Assembly (NCBI RefSeq): GCF_010977555.1
Contig: NZ_CP048815.1
Span: 3,588,501 to 3,652,500 of the forward strand
From: Caulobacter rhizosphaerae
GTDB lineage: Bacteria > Pseudomonadota > Alphaproteobacteria > Caulobacterales > Caulobacteraceae
Reading direction: 5' to 3'
Length of the DNA stretch: 64,000 nt
The number at the start of each line of letters is the position of its first letter. The first letter of the stretch is position 1. Shown here piece after piece: positions 1 to 7,202 of this stretch. The translations under genes and the position numbers were made by a program. The notes under the pieces are model-generated. The model was not told the origin of the DNA and did no database searches. It was given only the letters and a program-made list of their open reading frames with translations.

Positions 1-22
1 AGGGGCGTGGAAAGAGCAAGTC

Positions 23-820
23 ATGGAAAGTTCGCAAGATCCCGCGACGACCTCGGTCGCCGCCTCCCCGACCGGCCAGAACGCGCATGGCCAAAACACC
101 GATCCAGCGCGCGGCGCCCGCGTCCTGATCGTCGACGACGATCCGGGCATCCGCGACGTCGTGGCCGACTTCCTGGGCCGACACGGCTACACCATCGACA
201 CCGCGTCGGACTCGCGGACCATGGAGCAGGCCCTGGCCCGCGGCCCGGTCGACCTGGTGGTTCTGGACGTCATGCTGCCGGGCGAGGACGGCCTGGCCAT
301 CTGCCGCCGCCTGTCGGCCGCCGACGGCCCGGCCATCATCATGCTTTCGGCCATGGGCGAGGAAACCGACCGCATCGTCGGCCTTGAGCTGGGGGCCGAC
401 GACTACCTGCCCAAGCCGTGCAATCCGCGCGAACTGCTGGCCCGCATCCGGGCCGTGCTGCGCCGCCGACAGGAGCCCCGCACGGTCGACGACGGCATGG
501 GCGCGGCCTGCGAGTTCGCCGGCTGGCGCCTGGACCTGGTGCGCCGCGAACTGCGCTCCCCACAGTCGGTGGTCGTCAACCTGTCCAGCGGCGAATTCTC
601 GCTGCTGCGCGCCTTCGTCGAGCGGCCGCAGCGGGTGCTCACCCGCGACCAGCTGCTGGACCTGGCTCGGGGCCGCGAAAGCGACGCCTACGACCGCGCC
701 ATCGACGTCCAGATCAGCCGCCTGCGCCGCAAGCTCGACGACGGCGGCGGCGGCGAGCTGATCCGCACCATCCGCAGCGAAGGCTACATGTTCACCTCGA
801 AGGTGACCCGCACGCCATGA
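23..820 (+). CDS. OmpR-family response regulator
   Basis: DNA-binding response regulator of 265 residues. A receiver domain (about residues 33-150) carries the acidic pocket (VDDDPG), the phospho-acceptor Asp82 in VLDVMLPGEDG, and the conserved Lys in the LPKPCNP stretch. A C-terminal winged helix (about 165-260) ends in the typical IRTIRSEGYMF. The N-terminal 30 residues are Ser/Thr/Ala-rich and precede the receiver. It overlaps the next gene, a histidine kinase, by four bases (ATGA), so the two form a cognate pair that is probably translationally coupled. The layout resembles OmpR/EnvZ, but the regulon cannot be read from sequence. An internal start nearer the receiver is possible. Confidence 0.95.
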   Translation: MESSQDPATTSVAASPTGQNAHGQNTDPARGARVLIVDDDPGIRDVVADFLGRHGYTIDTASDSRTMEQALARGPVDLVVLDVMLPGEDGLAICRRLSAADGPAIIMLSAMGEETDRIVGLELGADDYLPKPCNPRELLARIRAVLRRRQEPRTVDDGMGAACEFAGWRLDLVRRELRSPQSVVVNLSSGEFSLLRAFVERPQRVLTRDQLLDLARGRESDAYDRAIDVQISRLRRKLDDGGGGELIRTIRSEGYMFTSKVTRTP

Positions 821-2298
821 CCGAACCCGTGCGGGTGAAGGGTCCAGGCAGCGCGCCGCTGTTCGTCCAGGCCCTGGGCCTGGTCATCGCAACCCTGGTG
901 GCGGCGCAGCTGATCGCCATCGCCGTGGTCTTCAACCTGCCGCCGCCCCCGCCCGAGGTCTACCGGCTGAGCGAGATCGTCCGCGTCGTCAAGGGCGGCG
1001 CCACGGTCCAGCCGCGCGATGGTCGCGCCCTGCTGATCCGTCGCCACGCCGGCCCCATCCGGGGCCTGGTCGACAACCGCCGCCGCGCCGAGTTCAAGAC
1101 CGCTCTGGCCCGCGAGCTGGGGGTCGATCCGGCTCGGATCGAGATGGACATCGACACCGGCCCGCGTTTCTTCGTCCGCGCCCAGAAGCGCACCTTCGTC
1201 CAGGATCTGCCGCGGGAGCGCCGGCCACGGGACGGACTGGGCGGACCCGGCGGTCCGCGCGGCGACAACGATCCAGGCCGCCCCGGCGGCCCCGGTGGTC
1301 CCCCCGACGGCTTCGGCGGCCCGCCCCGCGCGCAGCGGCCCGACGGTCCGCGCGACGAGCCATTCATCGTCGGCGACTTCAAGCTGGCCATTCACCAGGA
1401 CAATGGACGCTGGACGGTCGTCGAACCCAAGCCCGCCATTCGCTTCGACAGCTGGCAGCAGCGGATCCTGCTGATCCTGGTCCTGTCGATGCTGTGCGTT
1501 TCGCCCCTGGCCTGGCTGTTCGCCCGCCGCCTGTCAGGTCCGATCAGCGCCTTCGCCGGCGCCGCCGAGCGGCTGGGTCGCGACCCCCGCGCCGCGCCGC
1601 TGGAGCTGAAGGGTTCAGCCGAGGTGATCGCCGCCGCCAACGCCTTCAACATGATGCAGGAGCGCCTGCGCCGCTACGTCGAGGACCGCACCGCGATGAT
1701 CGGCGCGGTGGCGCACGACCTGCGCACGCCGCTGACCCGCCTGCGCTTCCGGATCGAGGCCGTGCCGGACGATGTCCGCGCCAAGCTGGCCTCCGACATC
1801 GACCAGATGGAGGCGATGATCGCCGCCACCATGGCCTTCGTGCGCGACACCACTCGCCCGGCCGAACGGACCCGACTGGAACTGGCCTCGCTGCTGGAAA
1901 GCATCATCGACGAGGCGGCCGAGACCGGTGGCCAGGCTTCGGTGGAATTGGGCGAGAAGATCGTCATCGACGGGGACCCGGTCGCACTTCGCCGCCTGCT
2001 GACCAACCTGGTCGAGAACGGCCTGAAGTATGGCGGCGCCGTGCAGGCGCGGGTCCGCGCCGAGGGTCGCCTCGCGGTGATCGAGATCGACGACAACGGC
2101 CCCGGCATCGTCCCAGCCGAGCTGGACCGCGTTTTCGAGCCGTTCTTCCGCAGCGAACCGTCGCGCAACCGCGAGACGGGCGGGATCGGGCTGGGCCTGG
2201 CCGTCGTCCGCTCGGTGGCCCGCGCCCACGGCGGCGACGCCACCCTGCACAATCGCCCGGAAGGTGGGTTGCGCGCCCGGGTCGAGCTGCCGTTCTAG
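817..2298 (+). CDS. EnvZ-like sensor histidine kinase
   Basis: Membrane histidine kinase of 493 residues, chosen to start at the ATG overlapping the regulator stop. A first membrane segment (about 15-37) and a second (about 213-232, ILLILVLSMLCV) bracket a periplasmic region. That region contains a striking Gly/Pro/Arg/Asp-rich low-complexity stretch (about 135-180) just before the second span. Then come HAMP, the dimerisation/phosphorylation helix with His300 (VAHDLRTPL), and an ATPase domain with N box (NLVENGLKYG), DDNGPGI and GIGLGLAV. The domain order is that of EnvZ-type osmosensors/envelope sensors. The low-complexity linker is unusual and may be the sensing or flexible element. The downstream EF-hand lipoprotein could be a target or partner, which is only inferred from proximity. 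Confidence 0.95.
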   Translation: MTEPVRVKGPGSAPLFVQALGLVIATLVAAQLIAIAVVFNLPPPPPEVYRLSEIVRVVKGGATVQPRDGRALLIRRHAGPIRGLVDNRRRAEFKTALARELGVDPARIEMDIDTGPRFFVRAQKRTFVQDLPRERRPRDGLGGPGGPRGDNDPGRPGGPGGPPDGFGGPPRAQRPDGPRDEPFIVGDFKLAIHQDNGRWTVVEPKPAIRFDSWQQRILLILVLSMLCVSPLAWLFARRLSGPISAFAGAAERLGRDPRAAPLELKGSAEVIAAANAFNMMQERLRRYVEDRTAMIGAVAHDLRTPLTRLRFRIEAVPDDVRAKLASDIDQMEAMIAATMAFVRDTTRPAERTRLELASLLESIIDEAAETGGQASVELGEKIVIDGDPVALRRLLTNLVENGLKYGGAVQARVRAEGRLAVIEIDDNGPGIVPAELDRVFEPFFRSEPSRNRETGGIGLGLAVVRSVARAHGGDATLHNRPEGGLRARVELPF

Positions 2299-2404
2299 CG
2301 CCAGCTAGATCTCGGATACGCTATGGACAAGCAAGTCGCCGGTTTGTTGCGGGTCCGCAAAAGCTGCGCCATACGCACGACATGTCCGCGGGTTTGATCA
2401 AGGC

Positions 2405-3193
2405 ATGCAAACCTTCAGCCGCCTCCGCGCCACCTGCATCCTGATGTTCGCCGCCCTGTGCCTGGGCGCCTGTGCTTCCGGCCCGCCGCAGGACGGCCCG
2501 CGCGGCGACTGGGGCAAGGCGCCGCGTCCGCGCGTGTCCGGCGAAGGCGAGCCGGGCGGACCGCCACACCAGCCGCGCCGCAGCCTGTTCATCAGCCCGG
2601 CGGGCGAGCCGTTCCGCGCCGAGCCCGGCGCGCCCTACCCCGTCGCCGTCTGGTTCGCCGGCGCCGACGCCGATCACGACGGCGCCCTGACCCGTGACGA
2701 GTTCGTCGCCGACTCCCTGCGGTTCTTCGACAGGATCGACGGCGACCATAACGGCGTCATCGACGGCTTCGAGGTCTCGACCTACGAGACCCAGGTCGCG
2801 CCCGAGATCCTGCAAGGTTTCCAGGGCGGCGGAGAGGGTCCGAGCGCACAGGGCCGGGGCGGCCCGCGTGGCGAGGGTGGCGGCCACCGCGGCGGGCGAC
2901 ATCGCGGTGGCGGTCCTCCCGGCGGCGGTGGTGGCGGCCCACGCGGCGGCGGCGGCCTGATGGGCGGCATGCTGCAGGGCGCGACGCCCTACAGCCTGCT
3001 GGCCGAGCCGGAGCCGGTCATGGCGTCCGACGGCGACTTCGACCGTCGCATCACCCGGGCCGAAGCGACCAAGGCCGCCAAGGCCCGCTTCGGCCTGCTC
3101 GACAAGGACGGCGACGGCAAGCTGCGCCTGGCCGAGCTGCCCCAGACCCCGCTGCAGGCCCGCCTGGAAGGCCCGCGCGCGGACCGCCGCTAG
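2405..3193 (+). CDS. EF-hand calcium-binding lipoprotein
   Basis: Predicted lipoprotein of 262 residues. The N-terminal signal ends in a lipobox LGAC with lipidated Cys23. Four EF-hand-like loops are visible: two adjacent (DADHDGALTRDEF and DGDHNGVIDGFE), a weaker one (DGDFDRRITRAE) and a canonical one near the C-terminus (DKDGDGKLRLAE). Between the pairs lies a Gly/Arg/His-rich low-complexity stretch, roughly residues 139-185. It probably sits on the periplasmic face of a membrane and binds Ca2+. It follows the two-component pair on the same strand after about 105 bases, so it may be co-regulated. Its last four bases overlap the convergent DUF1345 gene. Confidence 0.88.
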   Translation: MQTFSRLRATCILMFAALCLGACASGPPQDGPRGDWGKAPRPRVSGEGEPGGPPHQPRRSLFISPAGEPFRAEPGAPYPVAVWFAGADADHDGALTRDEFVADSLRFFDRIDGDHNGVIDGFEVSTYETQVAPEILQGFQGGGEGPSAQGRGGPRGEGGGHRGGRHRGGGPPGGGGGGPRGGGGLMGGMLQGATPYSLLAEPEPVMASDGDFDRRITRAEATKAAKARFGLLDKDGDGKLRLAELPQTPLQARLEGPRADRR

Positions 3194-3873
3194 CTGCCCA
3201 CCAGGCTGGCGATGATATTGATCCCCAACGCCAGGACCGCGGTGTTGTAGAAATAGGCGCAGACCGCCTGGGCGGTGACGAGGTTGCGCAGCTTGGTCGT
3301 CAGGACATTGTTGTCCGACACCTGGAACGTCGCCCCGATGCTGAAGGCCAGATAGACGAAGTCCAGATAGGTGCTGGCGGGCTCGCCCGGGAACAGAAAG
3401 CCGGGCTTGTCCGTTCCGTCGCCGAAGTGGCGATGGGCGTAGTGCAACGTGAACACAGAATGCAGAACCACCCAGGACAGCACCAGGGTGACGCCCGCAC
3501 AGGCGGCGGTGACGGCCTTGATCTCCGGCCCGGCCGTTCGCGCGTTCAGCATCGCGACCACCACCGCCACGAGGCTGGACAGGATGGCCGCCAGCACCAG
3601 CAGCAGGATTCCCGACGGCTTTTCATCCTCCGCCGCCGCCCGGCGACGCACTTCGGCCTCGTCCGCCGTCAGGAAGAGGCGCCAGGTCGTGACAACGTAA
3701 ACAAGGGCGCAGGCGTCCCAGCCGATCAGGATATGGCTGCTGACCGGCGCATTTAAATGACGGGCCGCCAGCCATCCCAGAAGCCCGGCCACGCCGGCGG
3801 CCACCAGCCGCCAATGTCGTGATATTGCTGCGCTTTCAGGTTTTTTCATGCGAGCTTTGGTCATGTCGTTCAC
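3190..3873 (-). CDS. DUF1345 family membrane protein
   Basis: Polytopic inner-membrane protein of 227 residues matching the DUF1345 pattern. About six hydrophobic segments are present. The family-type motif HSVFTLHYAHRHF follows the fourth, and a YLDFVYLAFSIGATFQVSD segment then leads into the fifth. The family has no assigned biochemical function. The gene is convergent with the EF-hand lipoprotein and overlaps its stop region by four bases. The ATG start gives a short basic, Lys-rich N-terminus before the first span, and a Met eight residues in would serve equally well. A recognisable family member, function unknown. Confidence 0.88.
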   Translation of the reverse strand: MNDMTKARMKKPESAAISRHWRLVAAGVAGLLGWLAARHLNAPVSSHILIGWDACALVYVVTTWRLFLTADEAEVRRRAAAEDEKPSGILLLVLAAILSSLVAVVVAMLNARTAGPEIKAVTAACAGVTLVLSWVVLHSVFTLHYAHRHFGDGTDKPGFLFPGEPASTYLDFVYLAFSIGATFQVSDNNVLTTKLRNLVTAQAVCAYFYNTAVLALGINIIASLVGS

Positions 3874-3978
3874 CTTGCTCCAGCAGGGTTAACACCAAAC
3901 TCTGCAATTTTGTCTCGCCTGTCGGGTGAACCGAACGCGACTTCACTGGTTACTTCACCGGAACTCGTGAAAGACGCC

Positions 3979-4146
3979 ATGACCGACCCCGACGCCCCGC
4001 CGCCGATCGAGCCGACGCAACCCGACTACGACCCGGGCTCCGTGCCCGACGAGGAGCCGATGCGCCAGCCGCCGGTGCAACCGGGCGACGACAGGCCTTA
4101 TGACCGCTCCGCCACGCCGTTCCCCCCCGTGACCAGTCCCGATTAG
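3979..4146 (+). CDS. Small acidic proline-rich protein
   Basis: Putative 55-residue protein starting at the ATG of MTDPDAPPPIEP. It is very rich in Pro and Asp, with no Cys, no hydrophobic segment and no recognisable fold, so probably disordered. An upstream in-frame start would add 23 residues but lacks the same composition. It lies nine bases before a KGG stress-protein gene, with that gene's ribosome-binding site (GGAGC) immediately after its stop, so the two look co-transcribed. Coding status rests on composition and arrangement only. Confidence 0.5.
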   Translation: MTDPDAPPPIEPTQPDYDPGSVPDEEPMRQPPVQPGDDRPYDRSATPFPPVTSPD

Positions 4147-4155
4147 GAGCAACCT

Positions 4156-4365
4156 ATGGACCTCGACACCGAACGGCCGCGCGGCCGCCGAGGCTTCGCC
4201 GCCATGGACCCCGAACGCCGCCGCGAGATTGCGCGTAAAGGGGGGGCCAGTGTTCCCAGTGAAAAGCGCAGCTTCGCCAAGGACCGCGACCTCGCGGCCA
4301 ATGCGGGCCGCAAGGGCGGCTCCTCGTCGCGCGGCGGCGGGCGGATCCCGGGCCGCGACGCGTGA
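4156..4365 (+). CDS. KGG-motif general stress protein (YciG/con-10 type)
   Basis: Small hydrophilic protein of 69 residues with two copies of the KGG stress motif: MDPERRREIARKGG near the N-terminus and a second unit ending in NAGRKGG, separated by SEKRSF. These are the bacterial acidophilic/stress-induced repeat features found in YciG and fungal con-10 proteins. The remainder is Gly/Arg/Ser-rich. Such proteins accumulate in stationary phase or stress, and their molecular role is unknown. A GGAGC ribosome-binding site sits nine bases before the ATG. A strong hairpin follows the stop codon. Confidence 0.88.
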   Translation: MDLDTERPRGRRGFAAMDPERRREIARKGGASVPSEKRSFAKDRDLAANAGRKGGSSSRGGGRIPGRDA

Positions 4366-4369
4366 CCTG

Positions 4370-4402
4370 ACGCGCGCCGTCCCCCGGGGCGGCGCGCGTT
4401 TC
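4370..4402. terminator. GC-rich hairpin between convergent genes
   Basis: A perfect 10-bp inverted repeat (ACGCGCGCCG/CGGCGCGCGT) flanks a loop that can itself pair (CCCC/GGGG). It is followed by TTT on the plus strand and lies between the convergent KGG and egtBD genes. The placement fits a terminator, possibly serving both directions. The T-run is short, so intrinsic efficiency is uncertain. Confidence 0.6.
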
Positions 4403-4425
4403 GGCCATGACGAGGATCGCCCGCC

Positions 4426-6597
4426 TCAGCCGGCCAGGGCGAAGACGCCGAAGCTCGGGCTGTCGCTGACCCAGCGCGCCGCGACCTTCCAGCCTGCACG
4501 GCGGGCCAGTTCCACGAACATCTCCGGCGCGTACTTGTACGAATTCTCGGTGTGGATCGTCTCGCCGGCGTTGAAGCGGATTTCCCGCCCGGCCAGATGC
4601 GCCGTCTGGTCGACGCGGCTGACCAAGTGCATTTCCATGCGGCTTTCCTCGGCGTTCCAGACCGCGCGGTGATCGAAAGCGTCCAGGTCGAAGTCGCCGC
4701 CCAGTTCGCTGTTGATGCGCACCAGAACGTTCCTGTTGAACGCCGCCGTCACACCCTGAGCGTCGTCATAGGCCGGCACCAGCACGTCCGGACTCTTGGC
4801 GATGTCGACCCCGACCACGAACATCGCGCCATCGCCCAGCAGGCCATGCGCACCACGCAGGAAGTCCTCGGCCTCGGCTGGCGCGAAATTGCCGATCGTC
4901 GAGCCGGGGAAAAAGCCGGTCACGGGTCGTCCTCGCGCCGCCGCCGGCAACCGGACCGCGCGCGTGAAGTCGTCGACCAGGGGGGCGACGACCAGGCCGG
5001 GATAGTCTCGCCGTAGCGCCTCGCTGGCCTCATCCAGCGCCGATCGGCTGATGTCGATCGGGACATAGACCGCCAGCTGCGGCATGGCGTCGAGCAGGAT
5101 CCGGGTCTTGGTGCTGGCTCCGCTGCCGAACTCGACGAGGGCCGCGCCCTCCATCACCCGGGCGGCGATCTCCGGCGCGATCCGTCGCAACAACGCCGTC
5201 TCGGTGCGGGTGGGATAATATTCGGGCAGATCGCAGATCGCCTCGAACAGGCGAGAGCCTTCCGCGTCGTAGAAGTACTTGGCCGGCAGGGTCTTGCGAT
5301 CCGCGGTCAGGCCCGCCAGGGCGTCCTCGAGGAAGGTCGCGGCGGGCGTCGCCGTCTCGCGATCCAGCGCGCTCATGTCGTCGGCCAAGCGGACCCCCGT
5401 GAAAGCCCAGCGCTGGGCTGGGTGGAAGAAGTTGCGATAGGACGGTCGCGTGTGGCCGGGCGGCGTCTCGGCCGCCCCGCCCCGCAGGACCATTTGGTTG
5501 ACCATGAACTTGCCGTTGTACTCGCCCAGCGCGCCCGCCCCCGGCTTGAAGCCCGGATAGGCGCCATAGGGGCTGGCGGTCCATTGCCAGGCCTCGTCGG
5601 ACGTCTGGCGCAGCCCCTGCCCTTCCGGAGCCCTGACCGCGGCCTCCCACTCCGCCTCGGTCGGCAGCCGGCGGCCCGACCAGGCGGCGAAGGCCGCGGC
5701 CTCGTAATAGCTGACATGGCCCACCGGCGCGTGGGGATCGACGGGACGCCGGCCCGACAGGGTCATAACGGTCCAGGCGCCGTTCTCTTCCCGCCGCCAG
5801 TAGAGCGGCGCGTCCCAACCCTGCTCGTTGATGGCGGCCCAGCCGTCGGAAAGCCAGAGGTCCGGCCGGCGGTAGCCGCCGTCCTCGATGAAGGCCAGCC
5901 ATTCGCCGTTGGTGACCAGGCGATCGGCCAGACGATAGGGCTCTAGATAGACCTTGTGACGCGGGCGCTCGTTGTCGAAGGCGAATCCGGGACCGTCGTC
6001 GCCGATCTCGATCAGGCCCCCCTCGAAAGCGAGGTAACGGAGGCCAGTCGCGGCCGAACGATCCGGCGGAGAGGTCTCGCGATAGGCCGGCTCCAGCGGC
6101 GACTGAGCGAACAGGTGAAGCAGGTCCATCAGGATCAGCTCCTGATGCTGCTCCTCGTGGGCCAGGCCGAGGTCCAGGCGCTCGATGACCTCGGCGGTCG
6201 GCGAGGTGGTCAGCAAGCGGACCATGGCCGCGTCGACGTGGGTCCGATAGGCGCCGACCTCTTCGGCCGACGGGCGGGTGATCAGGCCGCGCAAGGGCCG
6301 CGGCTGGCGAGGTCCGACCGCCTCGTAATAGGAGTTGAACAGATAGGCGAACGCCGGGTCGAACACCCGATAGCCTGGCAGGAAGGGCGTCAGCAGAAAG
6401 GTCTCGAAAAACCAGGCGGTATGGGCCCTGTGCCATTTGACGGGACTGGCGTCCGGCATCGACTGCGCGCCCTGGTCCTCGGGCGAGAGCGGCCTGGCCA
6501 GAGACTCGGTCCGTCGCCGGACCGCCAGATAGCGATCGGCGAGGGCGATGGCGCGGGCCTCTGAGGCCTCGCGCGAGGGGGTGTCGTCGGGACTCAT
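4426..6597 (-). CDS. EgtB-EgtD fusion, ergothioneine biosynthesis
   Basis: A single 723-residue reading frame joins two ergothioneine enzymes. Residues 1 to about 407 are EgtB-like: a DinB-type N-terminus with the iron-binding pattern (His56/His59 in KWHRAHTAW, then His147 and His151 in AHEEQHQEL), followed by a formylglycine-generating-enzyme/C-type-lectin fold (WRREENGAW, GRRLPTEAEWE, GGAAETPPGHTRPSYRNFF). From about Met408 to the end is EgtD-like, the SAM-dependent histidine N-alpha-trimethyltransferase, with VEFGSGASTKT, PIDIS and GSTIGNF. EgtD makes hercynine and EgtB performs oxygen-dependent C-S bond formation. No stop lies between the halves. The Met408 codon may mark the ancestral egtD start. 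EgtC and EgtE are not in the window. Confidence 0.93.
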   Translation of the reverse strand: MSPDDTPSREASEARAIALADRYLAVRRRTESLARPLSPEDQGAQSMPDASPVKWHRAHTAWFFETFLLTPFLPGYRVFDPAFAYLFNSYYEAVGPRQPRPLRGLITRPSAEEVGAYRTHVDAAMVRLLTTSPTAEVIERLDLGLAHEEQHQELILMDLLHLFAQSPLEPAYRETSPPDRSAATGLRYLAFEGGLIEIGDDGPGFAFDNERPRHKVYLEPYRLADRLVTNGEWLAFIEDGGYRRPDLWLSDGWAAINEQGWDAPLYWRREENGAWTVMTLSGRRPVDPHAPVGHVSYYEAAAFAAWSGRRLPTEAEWEAAVRAPEGQGLRQTSDEAWQWTASPYGAYPGFKPGAGALGEYNGKFMVNQMVLRGGAAETPPGHTRPSYRNFFHPAQRWAFTGVRLADDMSALDRETATPAATFLEDALAGLTADRKTLPAKYFYDAEGSRLFEAICDLPEYYPTRTETALLRRIAPEIAARVMEGAALVEFGSGASTKTRILLDAMPQLAVYVPIDISRSALDEASEALRRDYPGLVVAPLVDDFTRAVRLPAAARGRPVTGFFPGSTIGNFAPAEAEDFLRGAHGLLGDGAMFVVGVDIAKSPDVLVPAYDDAQGVTAAFNRNVLVRINSELGGDFDLDAFDHRAVWNAEESRMEMHLVSRVDQTAHLAGREIRFNAGETIHTENSYKYAPEMFVELARRAGWKVAARWVSDSPSFGVFALAG

Positions 6598-6742
6598 GCG
6601 CTCTCCTGCCGCCCTGCGTCGGGAGCTTGCCGCCGCCCGATGAGCTCAACGAATAAGCAACTTGAGTGTTCCCCCCGCCAGGTTCAAGCGGCGTCGAGAA
6701 TAAAAAGTGAACATGGCGCGGAGACTATCGCCGCCGTTACCT

Positions 6743-7201
6743 TCAGAGCAGGAACGGCTGAGGCCCATCGTCGATGGGGGGCGGGACAGGCGGCGGGGCT
6801 TCGGCCGGCGCCGGAGCCTTGGCGGGCCGGCTCGGCGCGCGGCGCAAGAGTCGGCCGACTCTCTGCAGCAGTTGGTCGTCCCGAAACGGCTTGGCCAGGA
6901 AGTCGCGCGCGCCCAAAGTGATGGCCTGCCTGACATCGTCGGGCTGGTTGCGGGCCGTCAGCACCATGGTCGGAACGTTCAGTCCCTCCTGACGCATCTT
7001 GCGCAGCAGGCCGAAGCCGTCGAGGCGCGGCATGTTGAGGTCCAACACCAGGGCCGATGGCCGCAGTTCGTGCAGGCGCTTGAGGCCTTCGAAGCCGTCG
7101 CGGGCGAAATAGGTGTCGTAGCCGGCGATATCGAGACGGGTGGTGATCAGGTCGAGGATGATCTGGTCGTCCTCGACGACCAGGACGCGCGTCCGCCCCA
7201 C
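6743..7201 (-). CDS. Single-domain response regulator
   Basis: A 152-residue receiver protein without an output domain. The receiver has VVEDDQ, phospho-acceptor Asp54 in VLDLNMPRLDG, a Thr in VLTARN and the conserved Lys in LAKPF. The C-terminal 30 residues are Pro/Ala-rich and end PQPFLL. I chose a GTG start one base after the stop of the upstream hybrid kinase (TAA-G-GTG). A GGAAG Shine-Dalgarno-like stretch lies inside the kinase end. A longer frame upstream is only the shadow of the kinase. The arrangement indicates phosphotransfer partnership with that kinase, acting as a DivK/CheY-like shuttle. The downstream target is unknown. Confidence 0.9.
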   Translation of the reverse strand: MGRTRVLVVEDDQIILDLITTRLDIAGYDTYFARDGFEGLKRLHELRPSALVLDLNMPRLDGFGLLRKMRQEGLNVPTMVLTARNQPDDVRQAITLGARDFLAKPFRDDQLLQRVGRLLRRAPSRPAKAPAPAEAPPPVPPPIDDGPQPFLL

Positions 7202-7202
7202 C

